From NCBI RefSeq assembly GCF_013280595.1, contig NZ_JAAATY010000002.1, positions 124,001-188,000 on the forward strand: a stretch of DNA of 64,000 nt, in the 5' to 3' direction. Below are positions 43,362 through 52,076 of this stretch, piece by piece. The stretch is from Kibdelosporangium persicum. GTDB taxonomy: Bacteria > Actinomycetota > Actinomycetes > Mycobacteriales > Pseudonocardiaceae. The notes beneath the pieces are model-generated. The model made no database searches. It saw only the letters and a program-made list of their open reading frames with translations, and had not been told where the DNA came from. The translations under genes and the position numbers were made by a program. Each line of letters begins with the position of its first letter. Position 1 is the first letter of the stretch.

Positions 43362-45208
43362 TTCTTCTCGTCCTCGTCGACGATCTCGGCGTCAACAACG
43401 TCGTCCTTCGGCGGGGTGGCACCGGCGCCGCCGCCGGGCTGGCCGCCCTCGCCGCCTGCCGCGTTGGCGGACGCGTACATCGCCGCGCCCATCGCCTGCG
43501 ACTCCTGCGACAGCTTCTCGACCGCGGCCTTGATCTTGGCCGTGTCCTCGCCCTTGAGCGCCTCGTTGGCCTCCGCGATGGCCGCGTTGACCTTCTCTTT
43601 GGCGTCGGCCGGGACCTTGTCCTCGTTGTCCTTGAGGAACTTCTCGGTCTGGTAGACCAGCGTCTCGGCCTGGTTGCGGGTCTCGGCCTCCTCGCGGCGG
43701 CGCTTGTCCTCCTCGGCGTGCGCCTCGGCGTCCTTGACCATCCGGTCGATGTCCTCCTTGGGCAGCGCCGAGCCGCCCGTGATGGTCATCGACTGCTCCT
43801 TGCCGGTGCCCAGGTCCTTGGCGGAGACGTGCACGATGCCGTTCGCGTCGATGTCGAAGGTGACCTCGATCTGCGGGACGCCACGCGGAGCCGGGGGCAG
43901 ACCGGTCAGGTCGAACGTGCCCAGCTTCTTGTTGTGCACGGCGAACTCGCGCTCGCCCTGGAACACCTGGATGCCCACGGTGGTCTGGTTGTCGTCGGCG
44001 GTGGAGAAGATCTCGGACCGCTTGGTCGGGATCGTGGTGTTGCGCTCGATGAGCTTGGTGAACACACCACCCTTGGTCTCGATGCCCAGCGACAGCGGGG
44101 TCACGTCCAGCAGCAGGACGTCCTTGACCTCACCCTTGAGCACACCGGCCTGCAACGCGGCACCGACGGCCACGACCTCGTCCGGGTTGACGCCCTTGTT
44201 GGGCTCCTTGCCGCCGGTCAGCTCCTTGACCAGCTCGGTCACCGCGGGCATCCGGGTCGAGCCACCGACGAGCACGACGTGGTCGATGTCGCCGAGGTTG
44301 ATGCCGGCGTCCTTGATCACGTTGTGGAACGGCGCCCGGGTGCGGTCCAGCAGGTCGGAGGTGATCCGCTGGAACTCCGCCCGAGTGAGGGTCTCGTCGA
44401 GGAACAGCGGGTTCTTGTCCGCGTCGACCGTGATGTACGGCAGGTTGATGTTGGCGCTGGTCGAGCTGGACAGCTCGATCTTCGCCTTCTCCGCGGCCTC
44501 CCGGATGCGCTGCAGCGCCATCTTGTCCTTGGTCAGGTCGATGCCGCTGGACTGCTTGAACTTGTCGACCAGCCAGTCGACGATCCGCTGGTCCCAGTCG
44601 TCACCACCGAGGTGGTTGTCACCGCTGGTCGCCCGGACCTCGACGACACCGTCGCCGATCTCCAGCAGGGAGACGTCGAAGGTACCGCCACCGAGGTCGA
44701 AGACCAGGATGGTCTGTTCCTTCTCGCCCTTGTCCAGGCCGTAGGCCAGTGCTGCCGCGGTCGGCTCGTTCACGATCCGCAGCACGTTCAGGCCGGCGAT
44801 CTGGCCGGCCTCCTTGGTGGCCTGACGCTGGGCGTCCTCGAAGTAGGCGGGGACGGTGATGACGGCGTCGGTGATCTGCTCGCCAAGGTACGACTCGGCG
44901 TCGCGCTTGAGCTTCATCAGCACGCGCGCGGAGATCTCCTGCGCGGTGTAGCGCTTGCCGTCGATCTCATCGGTCTTCCAGTCGGAGCCGATGTGCCGCT
45001 TGACCGAGCGGATGGTGCGGTCCACGTTGGTGACCGCCTGGTTCTTCGCCGGCTGGCCGACGAGCACCTCGCCGTTCTTGGCGAAGGCGACGATGGACGG
45101 GGTCGTCCGCGAACCCTCGGAGTTGGCGATGACCGTCGGCTCACCGCCTTCGAGAACGGCGACGACGGAGTTGGTCGTCCCCAGGTCGATGCCGACCGCT
45201 CGCGCCAT
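43358..45208 (-). CDS. dnaK: Chaperone DnaK (Hsp70)
   Basis: Central ATP-dependent chaperone. The 616-residue product has the ATPase domain ([20 protein letters not shown] at 6, [20 protein letters not shown] near 115, [20 protein letters not shown] near 170, [20 protein letters not shown] near 315), linker [19 protein letters not shown] near 365, substrate domain and helical lid, ending in a Gly-rich tail and [17 protein letters not shown] lies 6 nt before the ATG. First gene of the chaperone operon, preceded by two HAIR elements. Confidence 0.98.
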   Translation of the reverse strand: MARAVGIDLGTTNSVVAVLEGGEPTVIANSEGSRTTPSIVAFAKNGEVLVGQPAKNQAVTNVDRTIRSVKRHIGSDWKTDEIDGKRYTAQEISARVLMKLKRDAESYLGEQITDAVITVPAYFEDAQRQATKEAGQIAGLNVLRIVNEPTAAALAYGLDKGEKEQTILVFDLGGGTFDVSLLEIGDGVVEVRATSGDNHLGGDDWDQRIVDWLVDKFKQSSGIDLTKDKMALQRIREAAEKAKIELSSSTSANINLPYITVDADKNPLFLDETLTRAEFQRITSDLLDRTRAPFHNVIKDAGINLGDIDHVVLVGGSTRMPAVTELVKELTGGKEPNKGVNPDEVVAVGAALQAGVLKGEVKDVLLLDVTPLSLGIETKGGVFTKLIERNTTIPTKRSEIFSTADDNQTTVGIQVFQGEREFAVHNKKLGTFDLTGLPPAPRGVPQIEVTFDIDANGIVHVSAKDLGTGKEQSMTITGGSALPKEDIDRMVKDAEAHAEEDKRRREEAETRNQAETLVYQTEKFLKDNEDKVPADAKEKVNAAIAEANEALKGEDTAKIKAAVEKLSQESQAMGAAMYASANAAGGEGGQPGGGAGATPPKDDVVDAEIVDEDEKK

Positions 45209-45238
45209 GAAATCCTCCCGGTAGTGTTGCTGCTTCGC

Positions 45239-45259
45239 CTTGAGCGTGTGTGGCTCAAG
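45239..45259 (-). promoter_or_regulatory. HAIR element 1 upstream of dnaK (perfect)
   Basis: CTTGAGC-N7-GCTCAAG, perfectly symmetric, 31 bp upstream of the dnaK ATG. It overlaps the expected -10/start region: TTGACC on the minus strand at 45282-45287 is a possible -35 lying between the two HAIRs. Confidence 0.9.
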
Positions 45260-45293
45260 TCTGCTACCGAGAGTCTGCGCCGGTCAAATCAGA

Positions 45294-45314
45294 CTTGAGC
45301 GAATGCCGCTCAAC
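45294..45314 (-). promoter_or_regulatory. HAIR element 2 upstream of dnaK
   Basis: CTTGAGC-N7-GCTCAAC (top strand), one mismatch from symmetry, centred 55 bp from HAIR 1, so HspR can flank the promoter. Confidence 0.85.
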
Positions 45315-45361
45315 CTTCCTGACAGGCCAACGAGCGGGGTGCGGGATTTGTTCCCGCCGGG

Positions 45362-46198
45362 TCAGGCGGCGCGGTAGCCGACCTCGATGTCGCCACTGCT
45401 GGCTTCCAGATTCAGCACGTACTGCGACTGCGGGCTGGTGTCCACGCTGATCCTGCGCTCGCCACTGTCGGTGCTCACGTCTGCCCGGTACAGCTGGCCG
45501 CGCGGGACCGTGACACGGATGCCGCCGCTGCTCGCGACCACCTTGACGCTCTGCGGCACCGCCATGTCGACCCGGACGTCACCGGACGAGCTTTCCACCG
45601 ACGTCCTGCCCCCGACCCCGACGGCGTTGACCTCGCCGGACCGGGACAGAACGGTGAGGTCACCCTTCACGTCGGTGACGGACACGTCGCCGGAACTCGC
45701 CTCGACCACGGCCGACTGGCCAAGCCCGGTCAGCTCCGCCCGGCCGGAGCTGACGTTCACCGTGACGGGGCCCGGGACATCCCTGACCCGGACATCGCCG
45801 GACCCGGCCCTGACCCCGACCTCGGCCATGCCGACGACCTCGACCTCGCCGGACCCGACCTCCCCCATCACCTTGGCCGCGGTGGGCAACGTGACCTCGT
45901 AGTCGATCGAGCAGTTGCGCTGCTCGCAGTCCTCAAGCACCAGCGTGTCCCCGTCCACGCGGTGGGTCTGCCCAGGTTTGTCGTCGCGGTAGTAGACGGT
46001 GCGCCGCACCGACGCGGTCGCCCCGGCCCGGATCCGCACGGCCCCCGAACCGTTGTCGATCCGGACCGACGCGACCTGCTGCGTGATGTCCGTCGTATCG
46101 CTGAAGTTCTGCGACGACATCCGGAAACCATCGCAGCCGGACAACAGGAGCGTGCCCGCGCCGATCGCGCAGACCCCCAGCACAACACGACGAGACAT
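45362..46198 (-). CDS. DUF4097-type beta-helical lipoprotein
   Basis: A 278-residue exported lipoprotein. ATG at 46198 has AGGAG 6 nt upstream and gives MSRRVVLGVCAIGAGTLLLS then GC, a lipobox. The mature part is built from short repeats with recurring SSGD/GSGD turns: GSGAVRIRAGATASV, GSGEVEVVGMAEVGV, GSGDVRVRDVPGPV, SSGDVSVTDVKGDL, SSGDVRVDMAVPQSV, SSGDIEVGYRAA. This is the DUF4097 beta-solenoid pattern. Function unknown, often seen with envelope-stress regulators. Shares the promoter side with no gene; it ends 153 bp from dnaK. Confidence 0.88.
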   Translation of the reverse strand: MSRRVVLGVCAIGAGTLLLSGCDGFRMSSQNFSDTTDITQQVASVRIDNGSGAVRIRAGATASVRRTVYYRDDKPGQTHRVDGDTLVLEDCEQRNCSIDYEVTLPTAAKVMGEVGSGEVEVVGMAEVGVRAGSGDVRVRDVPGPVTVNVSSGRAELTGLGQSAVVEASSGDVSVTDVKGDLTVLSRSGEVNAVGVGGRTSVESSSGDVRVDMAVPQSVKVVASSGGIRVTVPRGQLYRADVSTDSGERRISVDTSPQSQYVLNLEASSGDIEVGYRAA

Positions 46199-46810
46199 GA
46201 CCATCTCCTGCTCCCCATCCGCGTCCGAACGACGTTCCGAACCTATTGAGGCGGCGAACCGGCGGCATCCGGGACCACCCGGAGCCCACCCCGGGTCGCC
46301 GACCCTGAGCGGACCGTCGGCAAGGAAACTACGCGTCAGGGTCCCGGCGCGCGCTGGAGTTGGCTTCCGTTCCGGCCGTGGTGCTGGCCCTACCCCCGTT
46401 CGGATGAGCGCCCATGATCGCGGCTCGAGCCCTCGCTCCAGCGGATTCCCCCGTCCCCCAACAGTCTCCCCGCCGATTCCCGCAGCCGTCCTCCGCGCCG
46501 CGTTCCGCCCCTTGACCAGCCCCCACCGCTCCCGGGGGGCGACCCCGTGGCCAGTCTACCGGGGGTAAGGGCTGGTCATGGGGGTTACTGGCTGGTTGTG
46601 ACAACTGGATTTGTGGACGGACCGTTGGTACGGACACCTTGCGTTGCGGACAAGCGTGCCCGCACCACGGGCGGGCGGTATCTCGGCTGGAGCCGGAATG
46701 CGACCGGGCCTCGGGGCACGGCACGGCCACAAGAGCACCCTCGAAACCTTCGCGGCGGCGCGACCGAACGCCAGCGCCGGAATCAGGAGACTCCGGCGGA
46801 ACCACCTCCG
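46199..46810. other. 612-bp intergenic region without a recognisable gene
   Basis: Open frames here lack RBS, codon bias and family features, or are antisense tails of neighbours. The region carries copy 2 of the dispersed repeat (46517-46561), a GTTGT-G-ACAAC mini-palindrome (46595-46605) and a GGTTACTGG word (46583-46591). The DUF4097 promoter lies at its left end. No tRNA or riboswitch-like fold was recognised. Confidence 0.6.
46517..46561. repeat. dispersed intergenic repeat, copy 2
   Basis: CAGCCCCCACCGCTCCCGGG continuing to ...CCAGTCTACCG. Aligns end to end with 32131-32174 in the same orientation; differences are mostly transitions. Confidence 0.7.
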
Positions 46811-49165
46811 CTACCTCGGGCGGCGACGGGTCGGGGCGCGGCCGTGCGGCTGGCGTGGGGCTGGGTGGTCGGGGGTGGCGGGGATCGGGAGGATCACGGG
46901 TTCCGTACCGAGGGTGAACGGGTCGCCATGGTGCGTCAGTTCGAGTGGTTCGCCCGCGTGCAACCGGTAGGCCGCGCGTTCCGGGCGGATCTCCACCGCG
47001 ATCTTGCTGCCGCGGAAGGTCATCCGGAAGGCGATCTTCGTCAGTTCCGGTGGCAGGCGCGGCGCGAAGGTCAGGTTGCCGTGGTGGTCGCGCATGCCGC
47101 CGAAGCCCGCCACGACCACCAGCCACGCACCCGCGAGCGAGGCGATGTGGAGTCCGTTTTGGACGTTGCCGTGCAGGTCGTGCAGATCTGTCAGTGCCGC
47201 TTCGGCGAAGTAGTCGTAGGCCAGTTCCAGGTGGCCGACTTCGGCGGCGATCACTGCCTGTGTGGACGCTGACAGGGACGAGTCGCGGACTGTCAGGGCC
47301 TCGTAGTACGCGAAGTCGCGGGCTTTCTGGTCGGGGGTGAACTCGTCGCCGCACAGGTGCAAGGCCAGGACCAGGTCGGCCTGTTTCACGACTTGCTTGC
47401 GGTACAGGTCGAAATACGGGTAGTTCAGCAACAACGGGTAGTTCTCGTCCGGAGTGTTGCGGAAGTCCCAACGCGCATGGCTGGTGAAGCATTCGGACTG
47501 GGGGTGTACGCCGAGGTCGTCGTCGTACAACACGACCATGGCGTCGGCGGCGTCGCGCCAGCGGGACGCTTCCTCGGTGTCCACGCCCAAGTCGTGAGCC
47601 AGTGCGGTGTTGGCTTCGACCATGGCCGCGGCGGCGCGCAGGTTACGGCGTGCCATCAGGTTCGTGTAGACGTTGTTGTCCGCGACGGCCGTGTACTCGT
47701 CCGGGCCGGTGACGCCGTCGATGCGGAAATTGCCGTGGGTGTCGTGGTGGCCGAGGCTCATCCACAACCTCGCGGTCTCCACAAGCATCTCCAACGCGCA
47801 CTCGGACTCGAACGACTTGTCCTGGGTGGCGTAGAGGTAGCGCATGGTGGCGTCGGCGATGTCGGCGTTGATGTGGAACGCCGCCGTGCCCGCGGGCCAG
47901 TAGCCGGAGCATTCGTCGCCACTGATCGAGCGCCACGGGAATGCGGCGCCCTTCTGGCACAACGTTTCCGCCCGCGCCCGCGCTTTGTCCAAAGTGGAGT
48001 GACGCCAGCGCAGCGCGTCGCGGGCCGCGTCCGGGATCGTGTACGTCAGCACCGGCAGCACGAAGGTTTCCGTGTCCCAGAAGGCATGGCCGTCGTACCC
48101 GGGACCGGTCAGGCCCTTGGCCGGGATCGCCCTGGTCTCACCACGGGCACCGGCCTGCAACACGTGGAAGAGCGCGAACCGCACCGCTTGCTGAAGTTCG
48201 GCGTCGCCTTCGATCTCGATGTCGGCGGTGTCCCAGAACTCGTCGAGGAAGGCTCGTTGTTCGGCCAGCAGTCCTTCCCAGCCGGTCTGCAGCGCACCGA
48301 CGAGCGCCGCCTCGACCTGTGACCGCAGCGCGGGTGAGGACCGCTTGCTCGACCAGCCGTACGCCAGGTATTTGGTCAACGTCAGCTTGCTGCCCTTGGG
48401 CACGTCGGCCGCGACGGTGAGCCGGGCGAGATCCTCCTCCGCCTTGATCTCCGTGCGGATGTTGTCCTCGTCGAGGAACAACTCGTGGTCCATGGCCGCG
48501 GCCATCCGCAGTCCGGACGCGCGTGTGTGGTGCGCCAGCACCGCGCGGTAGCTGCCCCGCTCGGCGAACGCGTCGTCGCTGATCAGCGGGTTGTCCAGAG
48601 CGGCCGCGACCCGCGGGTCGTCGGTCCTGGTGGTCACCGGTTCGTTGGCGAGCAGGTCCGACTGGACCACCAGCTGGATCTCGTCGTCCAACGGCTCGAC
48701 GGTGTAGTTGATCGCGGCGATCGCACGCTGGGTGAAGGAGACCAAGCGCTCCGACGTGATCCGCACGCGACGACCGGTCGGGGAGACCCATTCGGTGCGC
48801 CTGCGCAGGCTGCCGGAGCGGAAGTCGAGCACACGCTCGTGCCGCGGCGCGCTGCCGTAGCGCATGTCCAGCGGCTCGTCCTCGACGAGCAGGCGGATGA
48901 TCTTGCCGTCGGTGACGTTGACGACCGTCTGCCCGTCCTCCGGGAAGCCGTAGCCCGCCTCGGCGTACGGCAGTTTCCGTCGTTCGTAGAAGCCGTTGAG
49001 GTACGTGCCGGGCAGGCCGCGCGGTTCGCTTTCCTCGAACGTGCCCCGCAGTCCGATGTGACCGTTGGACAGCGCGAACGTGGATTCCGTACGCCGCAAA
49101 GCGTCCAGGTCAAGTCCCTGCCAGCGCAGCTGCCACGGCGAGATCTCGTAACTCGGCTTGTCCAT
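46811..49165 (-). CDS. Glycoside hydrolase family 65 disaccharide phosphorylase
   Basis: Inverting phosphorolysis of an alpha-glucoside (maltose, trehalose or kojibiose) to beta-glucose-1-phosphate plus sugar. 784 residues: N-terminal beta-sandwich (SNGHIGLRGTFEESEPRGLP near 30), the (alpha/alpha)6 barrel with DGHAFWDTETFVLPVLTYTI near 355, EYTAVADNNVYTNLMARRNL with the general-acid Glu in GVTGPDEY near 500, and C-terminal beta domain. It shares one base with the end of the beta-phosphoglucomutase gene (TGATG), so the product can go straight to glucose-6-phosphate. The specific disaccharide cannot be read from sequence alone. Confidence 0.93.
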   Translation of the reverse strand: MDKPSYEISPWQLRWQGLDLDALRRTESTFALSNGHIGLRGTFEESEPRGLPGTYLNGFYERRKLPYAEAGYGFPEDGQTVVNVTDGKIIRLLVEDEPLDMRYGSAPRHERVLDFRSGSLRRRTEWVSPTGRRVRITSERLVSFTQRAIAAINYTVEPLDDEIQLVVQSDLLANEPVTTRTDDPRVAAALDNPLISDDAFAERGSYRAVLAHHTRASGLRMAAAMDHELFLDEDNIRTEIKAEEDLARLTVAADVPKGSKLTLTKYLAYGWSSKRSSPALRSQVEAALVGALQTGWEGLLAEQRAFLDEFWDTADIEIEGDAELQQAVRFALFHVLQAGARGETRAIPAKGLTGPGYDGHAFWDTETFVLPVLTYTIPDAARDALRWRHSTLDKARARAETLCQKGAAFPWRSISGDECSGYWPAGTAAFHINADIADATMRYLYATQDKSFESECALEMLVETARLWMSLGHHDTHGNFRIDGVTGPDEYTAVADNNVYTNLMARRNLRAAAAMVEANTALAHDLGVDTEEASRWRDAADAMVVLYDDDLGVHPQSECFTSHARWDFRNTPDENYPLLLNYPYFDLYRKQVVKQADLVLALHLCGDEFTPDQKARDFAYYEALTVRDSSLSASTQAVIAAEVGHLELAYDYFAEAALTDLHDLHGNVQNGLHIASLAGAWLVVVAGFGGMRDHHGNLTFAPRLPPELTKIAFRMTFRGSKIAVEIRPERAAYRLHAGEPLELTHHGDPFTLGTEPVILPIPATPDHPAPRQPHGRAPTRRRPR

Positions 49166-49887
49166 CAGGCCTCCAGCAGCTGCGCGAGGTCGGTCACCAC
49201 GATGTCGGCGCCGTGCGCGCGCAGGGCATCGGCCTGGTTCGCCCGGTCGACTCCGACAACAAACCCAAACTTCCCATCTCGCCCAGCCTGTACACCTGAC
49301 AGCGCGTCCTCGAAGACCGCGGTCTCGGCCGGAACCACACCCAAAGCCTTGGCACCGGCCAGGAACGAGTCCGGCGCCGGCTTGCCACGCAGTCCTTCGG
49401 ACACGATCGTCACGCCGTCGACGCGCGCCTGCACGAACGGAGTCAGGTCGGCGGCGTCCAGCACGGCGGCGCCGTTCGCCGACGAGGTGACCACGCCGAT
49501 CCGCAGGCCGGCGTCCCGGGCGGCTTCGAGGTATCGCCGCGAACCGGGGTACGGCCGCACGCCCTCGTTCTGGATGATCGACAGCAGCAGCTCGTTCTTC
49601 CGGTTGCCCACGCCGTTGATCGTCTCCGCGGACGGCGGGTCGTCCGGACCGCCTTCCGGCAGGGTGATGCCGCGCGACGCGAGGAACGTCCGCACCCCGT
49701 CGGCGCGCGGCCTGCCGTCCACGTAGTCCAGGTAGTCCTGTTCGGTGAAGGGGCCCTGCCCCTGCCGACCGGCCAGGAAGTCGTCGAACGTCCGCTTCCA
49801 TGCCTGCCTGTGCAGCTCGGCGGTCCCGGTCAGCACGCCGTCGAGATCGAACAGCAGGGCCTTGATCGCTTCCGGCAGTCCTATCAC
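49165..49887 (-). CDS. pgmB: Beta-phosphoglucomutase (HAD superfamily)
   Basis: Interconverts beta-glucose-1-phosphate and glucose-6-phosphate. 240 residues with HAD motif 1 ALLFDLDGVLTGTAELHRQA near 11 (nucleophile Asp and second Asp), cap domain with WKRTFDDFLAGRQGQGPFTE, motif 2 IGVVTSSANGAAVLDAA near 128 and motifs 3/4 GLRGKPAPDSFLAGAKALGV and TAVFEDALSGVQAGRDG. GTG start at 49887. The tight coupling to a GH65 phosphorylase is the classical pairing for alpha-glucoside use and supports the mutase role over a general phosphatase. Confidence 0.9.
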   Translation of the reverse strand: MIGLPEAIKALLFDLDGVLTGTAELHRQAWKRTFDDFLAGRQGQGPFTEQDYLDYVDGRPRADGVRTFLASRGITLPEGGPDDPPSAETINGVGNRKNELLLSIIQNEGVRPYPGSRRYLEAARDAGLRIGVVTSSANGAAVLDAADLTPFVQARVDGVTIVSEGLRGKPAPDSFLAGAKALGVVPAETAVFEDALSGVQAGRDGKFGFVVGVDRANQADALRAHGADIVVTDLAQLLEA

Positions 49888-49917
49888 CCGTTCGAAACTA
49901 CCGGTCCGGGCCGGTTC

Positions 49918-51033
49918 TCACCGGGTGGCGGCGTCGGCGATCTTCACCACGATTCCGGGCTGTCCCTCGGTGGACTTGGTGGTCACGTTGGCCGAGTAGG
50001 CCGCCTTACGCGCCAGGTCACGGGTGGCGAACACGCCGCTGGAGTAGCCGTACCTGCTGCCGGTCTTGCCCCACATGGTCACGCCGTTGAGCGTGATGGT
50101 CTGCAGTCCCTGGCTGTACATGGCCGGTCCACCGTTGTTCACGGTGTCGACGTCGGGCACGGCGAACAGCCGGTCCATCATGGCCGGACCGAGCAGGCGG
50201 CCACGGAACAACGCCGTTATGAACGTGTCGAGGTCTTCGGCGGTGGAGATCATCCCGCCAGCCGCCCACGGGATCGACTGGTTCATCTCAGTCACGTCCA
50301 CCAGCTTGTCCTTGACCGTGATGTAGCCGCGTGCCGCCGGGTTGGGCAGGTGCGGGTCGTTTCCGGGCGCGTAGGTGTGCCGCAGGCACAACGGCTGGGC
50401 GATCCGCTCACGCACGGCACGCTCGTAGCTCTTGCCTGTGACCTTCTCGACGAGCATCCCGGCCACGATGTAGCTGGTGTTGCTGTACTTCTGCGCCGTT
50501 GCCGGCGTGAACTCGTGCGGGTGCTTGGTCGCCGTGGCCAGGACCTGCGCCGGAGTCCAGCTGTCGAACCGGTGGTCCACGACGTACTGCGGGTCGGCCA
50601 TCTCCGGGATGTCGATGTGCGGCAGGCCCGAGGTGTGGTCGAGCAGGGTGTACACCGGGATCGGCGGATAGGCCGCCGGCAGCACGCCGGGCAGGTACCG
50701 CTGCACGGGCTGGTTCAGGTCGATCCGGCGCTCCTGCGCCAACTGCAGCACCAGCACCGCGGTGAAGACCTTGGTGGCACTGCCGATCCGGAACGATCCA
50801 CGCGGATTGACCGGAGCGTTGGTGGTGATGTCGGAAACGCCCGCGGTGCCGCTCCATCTCCCGGCCGATCCGGTGATCCGGACCAGCGCGCCGGTCGTGT
50901 CCGGGTTGGGTAAGCCCGAGATGGACGCTTCCAGCAAGGCCGGCTTCAGCGGCGGCAGAGTGGCGGCCTGCGCGGGCAGGGCGGTCACCGCGACGGCGGC
51001 CGCGGTGGCGAGGGCGACAACGGTTTTGCGCAT
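49918..51033 (-). CDS. Secreted serine hydrolase (beta-lactamase/DD-carboxypeptidase family)
   Basis: A 371-residue exported penicillin-binding-like enzyme. Signal peptide MRKTVVALATAAAVAVTALP (cleavage near AQA-ATL). Catalytic motifs of class C/DD-peptidase: SATK (SxxK) near residue 87 in FRIGSATKVFTAVLVLQLAQ, YSN in TAQKYSNTSYIVAGMLVEKV near 185, and a KTG-type GKTGSRYGYSSGVF near 322. HTSGLPHIDIPE is the usual substrate-cleft segment. Likely D-Ala-D-Ala carboxypeptidase or esterase; beta-lactam resistance cannot be concluded. Confidence 0.92.
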   Translation of the reverse strand: MRKTVVALATAAAVAVTALPAQAATLPPLKPALLEASISGLPNPDTTGALVRITGSAGRWSGTAGVSDITTNAPVNPRGSFRIGSATKVFTAVLVLQLAQERRIDLNQPVQRYLPGVLPAAYPPIPVYTLLDHTSGLPHIDIPEMADPQYVVDHRFDSWTPAQVLATATKHPHEFTPATAQKYSNTSYIVAGMLVEKVTGKSYERAVRERIAQPLCLRHTYAPGNDPHLPNPAARGYITVKDKLVDVTEMNQSIPWAAGGMISTAEDLDTFITALFRGRLLGPAMMDRLFAVPDVDTVNNGGPAMYSQGLQTITLNGVTMWGKTGSRYGYSSGVFATRDLARKAAYSANVTTKSTEGQPGIVVKIADAATR

Positions 51034-51077
51034 GCGGTAGAGCTTTTCGGCTCAGCGGCGGCACGCCATCCGGGCTG

Positions 51078-51103
51078 AACCCTGGCTGATCAAGATCAGG
51101 GTT
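51078..51103 (-). terminator. stem-loop overlapping the tetR stop
   Basis: AACCCTG-GCT-GATC-AA-GATC-AGGGTT: a discontinuous stem that includes the tetR stop codon (51096-51098). Possible terminator for the SMR/tetR unit. Confidence 0.45.
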
Positions 51104-51662
51104 TCGAGGGTCGCATCAGGTATGCGACCACGGGTTCGAGCTCGGCCACCGTGGGTGGTTCGTCGTCGATCAGCCCTTGCATCAGCAGGCCGTCCATCCC
51201 GGCGAGGAACGCCCGGAAGGCGACCTCGTCGTCGTGCTGCACCAGGCTGGTCAGCACGTCCAGCCACAGCCGGGCCGCGGGGCGCAGCGCCGGATTGCGC
51301 GCCGCGAACAGGTAGAGCTCGTACTCGGCCATGGTCCGGCCGCGCTGCGGGCCGAGCGACTCGACGATCATCTCGGCGACCTCGCGGGCCCCCTGACTTC
51401 CCCTGATCCTGGCCCGTTCGACGAGGTCACGCACTGCTGTGCTGAATCCTCCGGCGCACCACGTGAGCGTCGCCGTGAGCAGGTCCTCGAGGCTGGAGAA
51501 GTGGTACGTCGTCGACGTCGTCGGCACTCCGGCCTCTTTGGCGACCGTCCGGTGGGTCACGCCGGCCACGCCGTCGCGTTCGATCACGCGCAGGGTCGCC
51601 TCGATCAGCTCCTGCCTGCGGCGATCACCCCGGGCCTTGCGGCCGTCCGGCTGCGTGATCAG
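51096..51662 (-). CDS. TetR-family regulator of the SMR efflux gene, CTG start
   Basis: A 188-residue TetR regulator whose full N-terminal HTH is only obtained from a CTG at 51662: GRKARGDRRRQELIEATLRV, then IERDGVAGVTHRTVAKEAGV and the recognition helix TTSTTYHFSSLEDLL. There is no ATG, GTG or TTG in frame before the GTG at 51587, which would remove the first helix. The CTG has GGGAGG 5 nt upstream and overlaps the SMR gene's TGA as CTGA, a coupled arrangement. It should repress its own operon through the palindrome at 51999. Confidence 0.85.
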   Translation of the reverse strand: MITQPDGRKARGDRRRQELIEATLRVIERDGVAGVTHRTVAKEAGVPTTSTTYHFSSLEDLLTATLTWCAGGFSTAVRDLVERARIRGSQGAREVAEMIVESLGPQRGRTMAEYELYLFAARNPALRPAARLWLDVLTSLVQHDDEVAFRAFLAGMDGLLMQGLIDDEPPTVAELEPVVAYLMRPSKP

Positions 51663-51985
51663 TGCGCCCTCCCGAGTTCGAGCATCACGACGCCGCCGAT
51701 GATCAGCAGCAGTCCGCCCGCCATCGTCCAGTTGACCGGTTCGGAGAGGAACAGCGCCCCGATGACGGCGACTGCCGCGATGCCCGCGGCCGCCCAGATG
51801 GCGTACGCGACCCCGACCGGGAAGCCGTCCTTCAGCAGCTTGGCCAGCACACCGAAGGCGATGAGGTAGCCGACGACGACCACGACGGACGGCAGCGGCT
51901 TCGAGAAGTTCTCGGAGAGCTTCAGCGAGACCGTGGCGGCGACTTCACCGGCGATGGCGATCGCCAGTAGCAGGTAAGGCGGCAT
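51659..51985 (-). CDS. Small multidrug resistance (SMR) efflux protein, EmrE/QacE-like
   Basis: A 108-residue, four-helix proton/drug antiporter. PYLLLAIAIAGEVAATVSLK has the essential membrane Glu14-equivalent (AGEV); KLSENFSKPLPSVVVVVGYL, VGVAYAIWAAAGIAAVAVIG (with the Gly-Ala/Tyr-Ala-Ile-Trp signature) and FLSEPVNWTMAGGLLLIIGG follow. Exports quaternary ammonium or similar cations as an antiparallel dimer. In operon with the downstream TetR gene and preceded by a palindromic operator. Substrate range is inferred from family. Confidence 0.94.
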   Translation of the reverse strand: MPPYLLLAIAIAGEVAATVSLKLSENFSKPLPSVVVVVGYLIAFGVLAKLLKDGFPVGVAYAIWAAAGIAAVAVIGALFLSEPVNWTMAGGLLLIIGGVVMLELGRAH

Positions 51986-51998
51986 ACGGCCAAACTAA

Positions 51999-52014
51999 TG
52001 GGACGATAGTCCCA
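51999..52014. promoter_or_regulatory. TetR operator candidate upstream of the SMR gene
   Basis: TGGGAC-GATA-GTCCCA, perfect 6-4-6 inverted repeat, 13 bp upstream of the SMR ATG; suited to block the promoter of the SMR-tetR operon. Confidence 0.65.
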
Positions 52015-52053
52015 ATACCAGGTCAATTTGAGCGATCCAGATCACGTGCCACT

Positions 52054-52071
52054 GGTTACTGGCGAGTAACC
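52054..52071. promoter_or_regulatory. palindrome upstream of etfD (GGTTACT-GGCG-AGTAACC)
   Basis: A perfect 7-4-7 inverted repeat, with another GGTTAC at 52074-52079, just before the etfD -10. A regulator-binding site is likely. Confidence 0.55.
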
Positions 52072-52076
52072 CTGGT

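Noticed and set aside
43718-45298. 526-residue open frame antisense to dnaK
   Set aside because: It mirrors dnaK codons and has no family features; dnaK is certain.
46611-46970. 119-codon frame in the 46.2-46.8 kb gap
   Set aside because: Runs into antisense of GH65, no RBS, Arg/Gly-rich composition.
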